Source: Bacteroidales bacterium
GTDB taxonomy: Bacteria; Bacteroidota; Bacteroidia; Bacteroidales; UBA932
Reading direction: 5' to 3'
Assembly (NCBI GenBank): GCA_017527625.1
Contig: JAFXPV010000023.1
Coordinates: 1-64,000 of the forward strand
DNA: 64,000 nucleotides
In this document: positions 1-7,970 of the stretch, piece after piece
How the letters are laid out: every line of letters begins with the position of its first letter
Position numbering within the stretch: the stretch's first letter is position 1
Notes under the pieces: generated by a model
What the model was told of the DNA's origin: nothing
The model's database searches: none
What the model saw: the letters and a program-made list of their open reading frames with translations, nothing else
Made by a program: the position numbers and the translations under genes

Positions 1-918
1 GACAACTTCTACGCCGCCCTGAACTCAGCCGTTTTCAGCGACGGTTCGTTCTGCTACATCCCCAAGGGCGTCCGCTGCCCGATGGAGCTTTCGAGCTATT
101 TCCGCATCAACGCCCGCGGCACCGGCCAGTTCGAGCGCACGCTGATCGTGGCCGACGAGGGCTCGTACGTGAGCTACCTCGAGGGCTGCACCGCCCCGAT
201 GCGCGACGAGAACCAGCTGCACGCCGCTGTGGTGGAGATCGTGGTGGAGAAAGATGCGGAGGTCAAGTACTCGACTGTGCAGAACTGGTACCCCGGCGAT
301 GCGCAAGGCCGCGGAGGCATCTTCAATTTCGTGACCAAGAGGGGGCTCTGCAAAGGTGAGGGCAGCCGTCTTTCCTGGACCCAGGTGGAGACCGGCAGCG
401 CCATCACCTGGAAATACCCGAGCACCATCCTCAAAGGCGACAATTCCTGGTCCGAATTCTACTCTGTGGCCCTGACCAACAACTGGCAGCAGGCCGACAC
501 GGGTACGAAGATGATACACATAGGAAAGAATACCGTCAGCAACATAGTCAGCAAAGGCATCTCCGCAGGCCACAGTCAGAACAGCTACCGCGGCCTGGTG
601 AAGGTGGCCCGCGGCGCCACAGGAGTCCGCAACCACTCGCAGTGCGACTCCCTGCTGATCGGCGACAAATGCGGCGCGCACACCTTCCCTGTGATAGAAT
701 GTGCAAACGAAAGCGCCGTGCTGGAGCACGAGGCCACGACCTCTAAAATCAGCGAGGACCAGCTCTTCTACTGCCGCCAGAGAGGCATCACCGAAGAAGA
801 TGCGGTGGGTCTGATTGTCAACGGATATGCCCGCGAGGTGCTGGAGAAACTGCCGATGGAATTCGCAGTTGAGGCCCGCAAGCTGCTGGCATTGTCATTG
901 GAGGGCAGCGTAGGATGA
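1..918 (+). CDS. sufB: Fe-S cluster assembly scaffold protein SufB (5' truncated by window edge)
   Basis: The C-terminal 305 residues of SufB, the scaffold subunit of the cytoplasmic SufBCD complex that builds Fe-S clusters. The frame is open from base 1 and reads in as [17 protein letters not shown], so the true start lies left of the window; the ATG at 82 is internal. Typical SufB landmarks are visible: the [18 protein letters not shown] stretch, the beta-helix core, [18 protein letters not shown], and the C-terminal [12 protein letters not shown] helix region shared with SufD. The stop overlaps the next start by 4 bp (ATGA), so it is translationally coupled to the pnuC-like gene. Identity is certain; only the N-terminus is missing. 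Confidence 0.96.
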   Translation, partial: DNFYAALNSAVFSDGSFCYIPKGVRCPMELSSYFRINARGTGQFERTLIVADEGSYVSYLEGCTAPMRDENQLHAAVVEIVVEKDAEVKYSTVQNWYPGDAQGRGGIFNFVTKRGLCKGEGSRLSWTQVETGSAITWKYPSTILKGDNSWSEFYSVALTNNWQQADTGTKMIHIGKNTVSNIVSKGISAGHSQNSYRGLVKVARGATGVRNHSQCDSLLIGDKCGAHTFPVIECANESAVLEHEATTSKISEDQLFYCRQRGITEEDAVGLIVNGYAREVLEKLPMEFAVEARKLLALSLEGSVG

Positions 919-1550
919 CAGACTGGATCAATTATTCTCTTTTCACTCTCGGCAACGACTATCCGGTGCTGCTGATCGACCTTATAGCGTCGGTCCTCGG
1001 CCTGACCTGCGTTTTTCTGGCGGGCCGCAACTCAAAGTACAATTTCTGGGTAGGATACCTTTACACCACGGCCCTCTTCCTGATGTTCTGGAACAAGAAC
1101 CTCTACGCGAGCCTGCTGCTTCAGCCCGTGTCGCTGGCCATCAACATCCTCGGACACTGGAGGTGGACTCATCCCAGGCAGAACGAAGAGAGCTCCGAAG
1201 ACAGTTCAGCCCTCAAGGTGAGTATGCTCAGCTGGCCCGAGCGTATTATGTGCACGCTGTCGGTCTTCATCATCGCCGGCCTCTGGGGATGGACCCTCAA
1301 CACACTTTTCCCCGAGGATCCGCACCCTTACCTTGATTCCTGCGTGACAGTGCTGATCCTGGTGGCCCAGCTGCTGTCCGCCCTCAAGAAATGGGACTAC
1401 TGGATAGCGTGGCTGCTGGTCAATATCACCCAGATATTCCTGCACCTGTCTGTAGGCCACGTCTTTATGCCGATAGTCTGCGCGCTGTATCTTGTCAACG
1501 GACTATGGTCCCTGTCAACCTGGATGAAACTGTATAAGAAAAAAGCCTGA
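915..1550 (+). CDS. pnuC: PnuC-family nicotinamide riboside/vitamin transporter, inside the suf operon
   Basis: A 211-residue inner-membrane protein with about seven hydrophobic segments. Features matching PnuC transporters are the aromatic-rich [18 protein letters not shown] and [12 protein letters not shown] in the first half and [21 protein letters not shown] near the C-terminus, which resembles the WxxWxxxN substrate-binding signature of the family. PnuC proteins carry nicotinamide riboside; relatives carry riboflavin or thiamine, and substrate cannot be read from the sequence. It overlaps sufB by 4 bp and sufC by 1 bp (TGATG), so it is firmly embedded in the suf operon. That location is odd: no role for PnuC in Fe-S assembly is established. 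Family call fairly sure, substrate unknown. Confidence 0.75.
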   Translation: MTDWINYSLFTLGNDYPVLLIDLIASVLGLTCVFLAGRNSKYNFWVGYLYTTALFLMFWNKNLYASLLLQPVSLAINILGHWRWTHPRQNEESSEDSSALKVSMLSWPERIMCTLSVFIIAGLWGWTLNTLFPEDPHPYLDSCVTVLILVAQLLSALKKWDYWIAWLLVNITQIFLHLSVGHVFMPIVCALYLVNGLWSLSTWMKLYKKKA

Positions 1551-2305
1551 TGAACACATTGCTCAAAATAGAGAATCTGCACGCCGCAGTCGGAGAGAAG
1601 GAAATCCTCCGGGGCATCGACCTTGAAATAAGGGCCGGAGAGGTGCACGCCATAATGGGTCCGAACGGAGCCGGCAAAAGCACCCTGGCCGCAACCCTGG
1701 CCGGAAGGGACAACATCACGGTGACCGAAGGGAGCGTCCGCTTCGAGGGCGAGGACCTCGTGCCGATGAGTCCCGAGGAACGCTCGTGGAAAGGAATCTT
1801 CCTCGGCTTCCAGTATCCTGTCGAAATCCCCGGCCTGACGAATGCCAATTTTATGAAGGCCGCCGTCAACGAGCACCGCAAACAGCGCGGCCTCGGTCCC
1901 ATATCGGCTGTCGAGTTCCTGCGGATGATGAAGGAGAAGATGGCGCTCGTGGAGATGGACGCGAGCTTCTCGTCACGCGCCGTGAACGCAGGATTCTCAG
2001 GCGGAGAGAAGAAGCGCAACGAGGTGTTCCAGATGGCTATGCTCGACCCTAAGCTGGCTATCCTCGACGAGTCCGACTCAGGCCTCGACGTGGATGCTCT
2101 GCGCATCGTGGGAACAGGTGTCGACAAGCTCCGCCGCCCGGACAATGCGACTATACTGATCACCCATTACCAGCGTCTGCTCGACTACATCGTGCCTGAC
2201 TATATACACGTGCTCTACAAAGGCCGCATCGTAATGACCGGCGACAAGGCTCTCGCCCGCGAGATAGAAGACCGCGGTTACGACTGGATCATCAATACCC
2301 TGTAG
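1550..2305 (+). CDS. sufC: Fe-S cluster assembly ATPase SufC
   Basis: A 251-residue ABC-type ATPase, the energy-providing subunit of SufBCD in the cytoplasm. Walker A is GPNGAGKST (about residues 37-45), the Q-loop is FLGFQYP, the SufC-type signature is SGGEKKRNEV, and Walker B is LAILDESDSGLDVDAL. The ITHYQRLLDYIVPDYIHVL C-terminal region is typical of SufC. Length is normal for the family. The start codon shares its A with the pnuC stop (TGATG), and sufD starts 2 bp after the stop, so all four genes form one translationally coupled unit. Confidence 0.96.
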   Translation: MNTLLKIENLHAAVGEKEILRGIDLEIRAGEVHAIMGPNGAGKSTLAATLAGRDNITVTEGSVRFEGEDLVPMSPEERSWKGIFLGFQYPVEIPGLTNANFMKAAVNEHRKQRGLGPISAVEFLRMMKEKMALVEMDASFSSRAVNAGFSGGEKKRNEVFQMAMLDPKLAILDESDSGLDVDALRIVGTGVDKLRRPDNATILITHYQRLLDYIVPDYIHVLYKGRIVMTGDKALAREIEDRGYDWIINTL

Positions 2306-2306
2306 T

Positions 2307-2975
2307 ATGGAGACTCTTGAACTCAAAGAAGGCACTACGGCGCTGCGCATTGCGGCGGGCTCTTCGAAGAGCTGGCTGGTGATGCAGCGCGCCGGCGGCG
2401 ACTTCCGGCTGGACATCGCAGTGGAAGAAGATGCGTCGCTTGAGCTGGCCTTCATAGTGCTCGGGGACGTGCGCGTCGCAAACAGCCTGAACGTGAGCCT
2501 GACAGGCAAGGGTGCATCCTGCCGCCTGAGAGGACTCTGGCTGCTCACAGGCGCCGCAGACGTGAAGTTCGACGTCAGGATGAACCACGAAGTGCCTGCC
2601 TGCACTTCGGAGCAGATGTTCAAGGGTATACTCGGAGGCAGCGCCCGCAGCAATTTCTTCGGCCTTATCAAGGTGGCGCAGGACGCCCAGAAGACCGACG
2701 CCCGCCAGCAGTGCCACAACCTGCTGCTGACCGGCGAAGCGAGAGCCGACGCCCGCCCGCAACTTGAGATCTACGCCGACGATGTGGTCTGCACCCACGG
2801 AGCCACGGTGGGTCGTCTTGACGACGAAGAACTGTTCTATATGCGCTCGCGCGGCATCTCTCTTGACGAAGCAAAGAAAATCCAGCTGACGGTGTTTGCC
2901 GCCGCCGCGCTGGATATAGTTCCTGAAGATGTCTCAGCCGGTCTGCAGGGCTGGATAGACGCTATAACCCTTTAA
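2307..2975 (+). CDS. sufD: Fe-S cluster assembly protein SufD, half-length form
   Basis: A 222-residue SufD homologue, the partner of SufB. It contains the C-terminal half of the beta-helix core: FKGILGGSARSNFFGLIKVAQDAQKTDARQ is the usual core pattern (given here only as landmarks), then CHNLLLTGEARADARPQLEI and YADDVVCTHGATVGRL, which retains the conserved Cys-x-His of SufD, and the FYMRSRGI segment. SufD is usually over 400 residues, so the N-terminal helical domain and first part of the helix are missing. The start 2 bp after sufC and the open frame leave no room for a longer protein. No sufS or sufU follows; the next gene is convergent and overlaps its 3' end by 14 bp. Function probably conserved but reduced in size. 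Confidence 0.88.
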   Translation: METLELKEGTTALRIAAGSSKSWLVMQRAGGDFRLDIAVEEDASLELAFIVLGDVRVANSLNVSLTGKGASCRLRGLWLLTGAADVKFDVRMNHEVPACTSEQMFKGILGGSARSNFFGLIKVAQDAQKTDARQQCHNLLLTGEARADARPQLEIYADDVVCTHGATVGRLDDEELFYMRSRGISLDEAKKIQLTVFAAAALDIVPEDVSAGLQGWIDAITL

Positions 2976-4602
2976 GGATAGATTTGAGCACCTCGTTGGT
3001 GATGGTGCGGGTCACGGTGTTAGCCGCTGACTTTGTAGCCTTTTCCAGGACTGTGCTTCCGCTCTTCTTCGACGAGCTTGACTTCTTGCTGCCTGACGAA
3101 GAAGTCTTCTTGCCGCCGATGGTTATCGACTTGGCGGCCGAATTGGCGAGGCTGCGCGCGAAGGTGGTGGCGGCAGCTGTGGCCAGTGTGCCGAGGATGG
3201 TGCGGTTGATGTTTTTCTTCTTCGAGCCGCTCTTTGCCTTTTCTTTCTCTTTGGCAGCCTTGGCTTCTTCCTTCTCTTTCTTCTGGAGGGCCTTCTCCTC
3301 CTCGCGTGCCTGCTCCTCATACTGGGCTGTCAGGACTTCATAGGCGCTCTTGCGGTCGATCATCGTCTCATATTCCTTGATCTTTGCGGGCGCTGCGGCC
3401 TGCACGTCAAGGCGCTGGCCGTCGGTGATGGCGCCGATCTGGCTCAGAGGGAAGAGGATGCGGGCGCGCTCTACCACTGAAGGAGCGCCCTTTTCGTCGA
3501 GGAACGACACAAGGGCCTCACCGGTGGAGAGCTCGGTGATGACGTCGGCAGTCTTGAAGGCGGGGTTGGCGCGGAAGGTGTCGGCCACGGTGCGGACGAC
3601 TTTCTGGTCCTTCGGGGTGTAGGCACGAAGGGCGTGCTGTACCCTGTTGCCGAGCTGTCCAAGCACATTGTCCGGCAGGTCTGTGGGAGCCTGGGTCACG
3701 AAGTAGATGCCGACGCCCTTGGAGCGGATGAGGCGGATGACCTGCTCGATTTTGTCGGTAAGAGCCTTGGAAGTGCCTTCGAAAAGGGTGTGGGCCTCGT
3801 CGAAGAAGAACACCAGCTTGGGAAGATCCATATCGCCGACTTCCGGCATCTTTGAGTAGAGATCGGTGATGAGCCACAGCAGGAAGGTGGAGTAGAGCTT
3901 CGGCTGCAGCATCAGCTTGTCGGCCACGAGCACGTTCATCACGCCGCGGCCGTTCTCGGTGTCGAGCAGGTCCTCTACGCTGAAGGCAGGCTCGCCGAAG
4001 AACTTCTCTCCGCCCTGGTTCTCGAGGGTAAGGATGGAGCGCTGGATGGCGCCCACGCTGGCGGATGAGATGTTGCCGTACTGGGTGGTGAAGCTGGCGG
4101 CGTTCTTGCCCACGAAATCGAGCATCATACGCAGGTCCTTGAGGTCGAGGAGCAGCAGGTCGGCGTCGTCGGCTATCTTGAAGAGGATGTTCAGCACGCC
4201 CTCCTGGGTGTCGTTGAGGTCGAGGATCCTCGAGAGCAGCTGGGGACCCATCGCGGACACGGTGGTGCGCATCGGGAAGCCTTTCTCTCCGAAGACGTCA
4301 TAGAAACGGGTGGGACAGCCCTCGAACTTCGGGTCCTCGATGCCGAACTCGGCGCAGCGCTTCTCGATGAAGCCGGACATCTTGCCGGTCTGGCTGATGC
4401 CCGACAGGTCGCCCTTCATATCGGCCATAAAGCAGGGGACTCCTGCCTGGGAGAAAGTTTCTGCAATAACCTGCAGCGAGACTGTCTTGCCGGTTCCTGT
4501 CGCACCGGCTATGAGGCCGTGCCTGTTGGCCATCTGGCCGGTGATGTATATCGGGCCGTTAGAACTGTGGGCCACGTAGAGTTTCTTGTCTTGAGAGAAC
4601 AT
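2962..4602 (-). CDS. HerA-like/DUF853 (YjgR-type) P-loop ATPase
   Basis: A 546-residue cytoplasmic P-loop ATPase of the YjgR/DUF853 group related to HerA-FtsK DNA translocases. Walker A is GATGTGKT near residue 36, preceded by the YITGQMANRHGLIAG strand; Walker B is LPKLVFFFDEAHTLF, and IRSKGVGIYFVTQAPTDLPD is the following sensor segment. The last ~120 residues are very Lys/Ser/Glu-rich (EEKALQKKEKEEAK, KKTSSSGSKKSSSSKK), probably coiled coil then disordered linker, ending in an amphipathic tail. The biological role of this family is not established. It is transcribed divergently from the esterase at 4677 from facing promoters and overlaps sufD tail-to-tail. Confidence 0.85.
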   Translation of the reverse strand: MFSQDKKLYVAHSSNGPIYITGQMANRHGLIAGATGTGKTVSLQVIAETFSQAGVPCFMADMKGDLSGISQTGKMSGFIEKRCAEFGIEDPKFEGCPTRFYDVFGEKGFPMRTTVSAMGPQLLSRILDLNDTQEGVLNILFKIADDADLLLLDLKDLRMMLDFVGKNAASFTTQYGNISSASVGAIQRSILTLENQGGEKFFGEPAFSVEDLLDTENGRGVMNVLVADKLMLQPKLYSTFLLWLITDLYSKMPEVGDMDLPKLVFFFDEAHTLFEGTSKALTDKIEQVIRLIRSKGVGIYFVTQAPTDLPDNVLGQLGNRVQHALRAYTPKDQKVVRTVADTFRANPAFKTADVITELSTGEALVSFLDEKGAPSVVERARILFPLSQIGAITDGQRLDVQAAAPAKIKEYETMIDRKSAYEVLTAQYEEQAREEEKALQKKEKEEAKAAKEKEKAKSGSKKKNINRTILGTLATAAATTFARSLANSAAKSITIGGKKTSSSGSKKSSSSKKSGSTVLEKATKSAANTVTRTITNEVLKSILKGL

Positions 4603-4620
4603 AAGCTGTGTGTTTGTCTA

Positions 4621-4657
4621 TTGTTACAAAAATAACAAATAAGTAAATTTGTGACAA
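4621..4657. promoter_or_regulatory. Interleaved divergent promoters for the HerA-like ATPase (-) and esterase (+)
   Basis: Plus strand: TTG at 4621-4623, a 20-bp gap, then TAAATTTG at 4644-4651, 25 bp before the ATG at 4677. Minus strand: TTG (read as CAA at 4655-4657), a 20-bp gap, then TATTTTTG (CAAAAATA at 4627-4634), 24 bp before the start at 4602. Both match the Bacteroidota -33/-7 consensus, and each -33 lies next to the other's -7 region. Confidence 0.7.
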
Positions 4658-4676
4658 CTCGAAAGACACAAGCTAT

Positions 4677-5522
4677 ATGAAGAAAATCCTTTTATCCGTG
4701 CTTCTCGTCCTGCTGACGGTTTCCGTATCTGCCCAGCGCAACCAGCGCTCACAGCGCAATCAGCGCGTCCAGGCCCAGCAGACGGCGGACTATCTCACCG
4801 ACGACAATATTTTCTACTCCCAGAATACCGATGCCTACACCCTCGACCGCTGCGTGCTGGACGTGTATTATCCGACCAAGATGACAAATTGTCCGGTGAT
4901 AGTGTGGTTCCACGGCGGCGGCCTGACTTCCGGCAACAAATTCATCCCCGAGCAGCTCAAGAACAGCGGATATGTGGTTGTCGCAGCCAATTACCGCCTG
5001 ATGCCCAGAGTCGAAGTGACCCAGTGCATCGACGATGCAGCGGCCGCAGTGGCTTGGGTTTTCAAGAACATCAGCAAATACAACGGCGACCCCGACAATA
5101 TCTATGTGAGCGGCCACTCCGCCGGAGGCTATCTCACCAGTATGATCGGACTCGACAAGGCTTATCTGTCGAAATACGGCATAGACGCCGACCGTCTGGC
5201 CGCCCTGATTCCCTTCAGCGGACAGGTTATGACACATTATGAATACCGCACCCGCCACGGAGGCAGCGCCCTTCAGCCGACCATAGACGACACGGCTCCC
5301 ATTGCCCATCTTCGTGCCGACGGACCGCCCTACGTGATAGTTTCAGGCGACCGCAACCTCGAGCTTTACGGCCGCTATGAGGAAAACGCCTATATGTGGA
5401 GGATGATGAAACTCATAGGTCACGAGCAGACCTACATCTACGAGCTCGACGGCTACAGCCACGCCGCGATGGCCACGCCTGCCTTCCATATCCTGAAGCA
5501 GTACGTAAAAGTACGGCAGTGA
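4677..5522 (+). CDS. Secreted alpha/beta-hydrolase esterase (HSL/BD-FAE-like)
   Basis: A 281-residue secreted alpha/beta hydrolase. Residues 1-19 form a signal peptide ending SVSAQ. The oxyanion motif HGGG occurs in VIVWFHGGGLTSGN, the nucleophile Ser in GHSAGGYLTSM, a likely acid Asp in VIVSGDRNLELYG and the His in DGYSHAAMATP. The HGGG plus GHSAGG arrangement is that of hormone-sensitive-lipase/feruloyl-esterase-like carboxylester hydrolases. The polar RNQRSQRNQR stretch after the signal is unusual and may be a linker. Substrate is not evident; given the other esterases in the window, an acylated plant or host glycan is a reasonable inference. Single gene with its own promoter. Confidence 0.82.
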   Translation: MKKILLSVLLVLLTVSVSAQRNQRSQRNQRVQAQQTADYLTDDNIFYSQNTDAYTLDRCVLDVYYPTKMTNCPVIVWFHGGGLTSGNKFIPEQLKNSGYVVVAANYRLMPRVEVTQCIDDAAAAVAWVFKNISKYNGDPDNIYVSGHSAGGYLTSMIGLDKAYLSKYGIDADRLAALIPFSGQVMTHYEYRTRHGGSALQPTIDDTAPIAHLRADGPPYVIVSGDRNLELYGRYEENAYMWRMMKLIGHEQTYIYELDGYSHAAMATPAFHILKQYVKVRQ

Positions 5523-5562
5523 ACAGTACTGCCCTCGTCTGGTCGTGATTTGTAAAACAGAT

Positions 5563-6537
5563 TCAGACAATTTCCACTTCCATACGGAGGCGGACGCCGA
5601 AGGCTGCTTCAACTTTGTCTGTGATGGCAGAGGCCAGCGCGAGGATATCTTCTGCGGTGGCGTGTCCGCGGTTCACCAGGATCAGGGCGTGCCTGTCGTA
5701 GACTGCGGCGTCACCCACCGACATTGACTTGCAGCCGCAGCGGTCTATGAGCCATCCGGCGGAGAGTTTCACATCTCCGTCCGGAGCGGGGTAGTGCGGC
5801 ATATCGGGATATGCAGCCAGCAGGGCCTCGAAGGTCTCGCGGCTGACCACCGGGTTCATAAAGAAGCTGCCGGCACTGCCGATCACTTCCGGGTCGGGCA
5901 GCTTTGACTGCCGAGTCGCGATGACGGCGTCGCGCACTTTCTGCAGTGTCGGCTCGCCTTCTATGCGGGCGGCGAGGTTGCCGTAGCTGAGGTTGAAGGA
6001 CGGCTGCAGAGAAAGCCTGAACACCACCTTGAGCACGAAATACCGCTTGCCGCTTTGCTTGAAGATGCTGGAGCGGTAGGCATAGCCGCACTCATCGGGG
6101 AAGAACACCCTGGGCTGGCCTTCGACGGTGTCGTAGACCTCCACCGAGCTGACGAGGCTGCCGGCCTCAGTGCCGTAGGCCCCGATGTTCTGCACGGCGG
6201 CAGCTCCCACATCGCCGGGAATCAGGGAGAGGTTCTCGGCGCCGTACCAGCCTTTGTCGACACACAGTTTCACGAAGTCGTCCCAGACCATTCCGGCTCC
6301 GACGCGTACGCGCACATAGCCGTGGCCCTCGGAAGCCTCCCAGCCGGCGTCGGTGCAGCGGAAGACGCTGCCTTCTACCACGGGTTTGGAGAACAGCAGG
6401 TTGCTGCCTCCGCCTACCGGCAGCCAGGGCTTGGGGGCACGCTGCAGACAGTCTGCGAGCTGCTCAGCCCCGTCGTACTCGAAGTAGTTGGCAGCAAAGG
6501 CGTCAAGCCCGAGTGTGTTGGCAATCCTTGTGGCCAT
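5563..6537 (-). CDS. murB: UDP-N-acetylmuramate dehydrogenase MurB
   Basis: A 324-residue FAD enzyme that reduces UDP-GlcNAc-enolpyruvate to UDP-MurNAc, the second step of peptidoglycan precursor synthesis in the cytoplasm. Visible landmarks are NTLGLDAFAANYFEYD at the N-terminus, the FAD-binding PVGGGSNLLFS, the SLIPGDVGAAAVQNIGAYG region, YRSSIFKQ, and GSAGSFFMNPV with the catalytic Ser and AGWLIDRCGCK near the C-terminus. The long C-terminal extension is the type I (E. coli-like) form. It starts 6 bp after the stop of the upstream C1 peptidase gene, so both are probably on one transcript. Confidence 0.95.
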   Translation of the reverse strand: MATRIANTLGLDAFAANYFEYDGAEQLADCLQRAPKPWLPVGGGSNLLFSKPVVEGSVFRCTDAGWEASEGHGYVRVRVGAGMVWDDFVKLCVDKGWYGAENLSLIPGDVGAAAVQNIGAYGTEAGSLVSSVEVYDTVEGQPRVFFPDECGYAYRSSIFKQSGKRYFVLKVVFRLSLQPSFNLSYGNLAARIEGEPTLQKVRDAVIATRQSKLPDPEVIGSAGSFFMNPVVSRETFEALLAAYPDMPHYPAPDGDVKLSAGWLIDRCGCKSMSVGDAAVYDRHALILVNRGHATAEDILALASAITDKVEAAFGVRLRMEVEIV

Positions 6538-6543
6538 TCCGGC

Positions 6544-7920
6544 TTAGAACATATAGTCCCAGCAGGGGAGCATCACACGCTCGCCTGAAAGGGCGTCGAT
6601 GGATTTCTTGTCGAGATATTTGCGGTTGATGACGATGCGGAAGAGGTACTCGTCGAACCAGCGGTCGGTGAAAGTGAGGTAGCCGTGGTCGCCCGAAGCT
6701 GCACCCCAGCTGTTCTCGAACTGCCATTTGACGGGCACGTCATTGTCGTCGGTGTCGCAGGCCACGATCAGCATAGCGTGCGAAGAGCCGCTCTGGCGGG
6801 TCAGGATGCGGGCCTTCTTGTCCATAGCCAGGCTCACGCCCATCAGGCTTTCATAGTCGTATGTGCCGACATCGAGCTTGCCGGCTCCGGAAGCAGTGTT
6901 GCTCTGCTTGCCCACGTCGCAGGATGCGTACATCGGCTCGTCGGCCTTGATCGACTTCAGGGCGGCGACCTTGATGACGTCGTTGGGCAGGTTGAGGTAA
7001 TACCAGTTGATGCCCTCGATGCTGTTGCGGTAGTTTTCTATCTCGTAGACTTTATAGTAAGGCCTGGTGGGGTCGTTCATTATCATTACGTAGGTCTCGG
7101 GGTTGTAGTTCTCCGGAATCACGGTCTTGTAGAATTCAGCGGGAGTGGTCTTGACGGTCTGCACTTTGCCGTCCTTGTCCTTGTAGCGCCAGGTGAATTC
7201 TGCCGGGGGTTCGCCCAGGCAGAGCGCCAGGATGCGGTAGATGTCCTTGAGGATCTCGACCTTCTCGGCGCGGACGGCATCGATCTTCCTGCCGGCGGCG
7301 CACATCTCGCGGAGGGCATATCCGCCTGCGCGCAGGCGCTCGTTGAGGATGCTGACCATCTGGCTGGTGTTGTTGGAGTGTTCGGTCTCAGGCATTATCT
7401 CGGCAGGCACTACGCCGTATTTCTCACCGATGTTGTAGAAGAGGTTCCACACACCTCCGTCGCTGACAGGGCTCTTGAAATATGTCACGACTTCGCGGTC
7501 GTCGAACGAGCGGTCGGCAGTGGCGATGATGTCCTCCAAAAAGAGGTTGGCCTTCTCGAACATATCCCAGAAATAGCTGAAATTGTGCGAAAAGTCGAAG
7601 CTGGAGACATTGTAGCGCTTCATCGCGATGGGGCGCAGCTGGTTCATCGAAGTGAACATCCAGCAGCGGCCGGAACTCATCTGGTCGGTGATGCCCTTCA
7701 CCGAAGTGGTGTATTTGAAGAAGTTGTCAACAGGCTCTGCCGAATGGTTCAGGGCGAGGGCCTTGATGCTCTTGTTCTGGACGAGGATGTTCTGGAGGGC
7801 GGCGGTGGGGCCGTCTTTCACGAAACTTGACTGTATCTGGCTCAGCTCCCTGGGGGAGATGGTCTGGGCGAAGGCGCAGGTGCAGATAAGCAGCGCCGGC
7901 AATAACAATATCTTTTTCAT
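6544..7920 (-). CDS. Secreted C1-family cysteine aminopeptidase (PepC/bleomycin hydrolase-like)
   Basis: A 458-residue papain-clan peptidase of the C1B type with an N-terminal signal peptide (cleavage likely after TCAFAQ). The catalytic Cys is C86 in SSGRCWMFTSMN, preceded by the oxyanion Gln in ITDQMSSGRCW; the His is in SSHAMLIV and the Asn in FENSWGAASGDHGY. Bleomycin-hydrolase relatives are normally cytoplasmic hexameric aminopeptidases, but Bacteroidota commonly have exported versions, where they are thought to trim peptides in the periplasm. It is the first gene of an operon with murB and is divergent from aminopeptidase P at 7971; three peptidase genes therefore sit together here. Confidence 0.9.
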   Translation of the reverse strand: MKKILLLPALLICTCAFAQTISPRELSQIQSSFVKDGPTAALQNILVQNKSIKALALNHSAEPVDNFFKYTTSVKGITDQMSSGRCWMFTSMNQLRPIAMKRYNVSSFDFSHNFSYFWDMFEKANLFLEDIIATADRSFDDREVVTYFKSPVSDGGVWNLFYNIGEKYGVVPAEIMPETEHSNNTSQMVSILNERLRAGGYALREMCAAGRKIDAVRAEKVEILKDIYRILALCLGEPPAEFTWRYKDKDGKVQTVKTTPAEFYKTVIPENYNPETYVMIMNDPTRPYYKVYEIENYRNSIEGINWYYLNLPNDVIKVAALKSIKADEPMYASCDVGKQSNTASGAGKLDVGTYDYESLMGVSLAMDKKARILTRQSGSSHAMLIVACDTDDNDVPVKWQFENSWGAASGDHGYLTFTDRWFDEYLFRIVINRKYLDKKSIDALSGERVMLPCWDYMF

Positions 7921-7927
7921 AATGGTA

Positions 7928-7945
7928 CAAAGTTAATTAACTTTA
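7928..7945. promoter_or_regulatory. Palindromic divergent promoter region, C1 peptidase (-) / aminopeptidase P (+)
   Basis: A perfect 16-bp palindrome AAAGTTAATTAACTTT spans 7929-7944. On the minus strand it forms TAACTTTG (7928-7935), a good -7 box only about 8 bp before the peptidase start at 7920, so that leader would be very short. The plus-strand half reads TAACTTTA, a weaker match, 26 bp before the ATG at 7971. No convincing -33 boxes are seen. Confidence 0.5.
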
Positions 7946-7970
7946 CGTGTTACTTAAATACTTAAATCAA

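Noticed and set aside
5515..5533. Hairpin GGCAGT/ACTGCC across the stop codon of the esterase at 4677-5522.
   Set aside because: Short stem and no T-run; not a convincing terminator.
7947..7949. GTG as start of aminopeptidase P.
   Set aside because: The ATG at 7971 gives the usual family N-terminus and a better distance from the promoter region.
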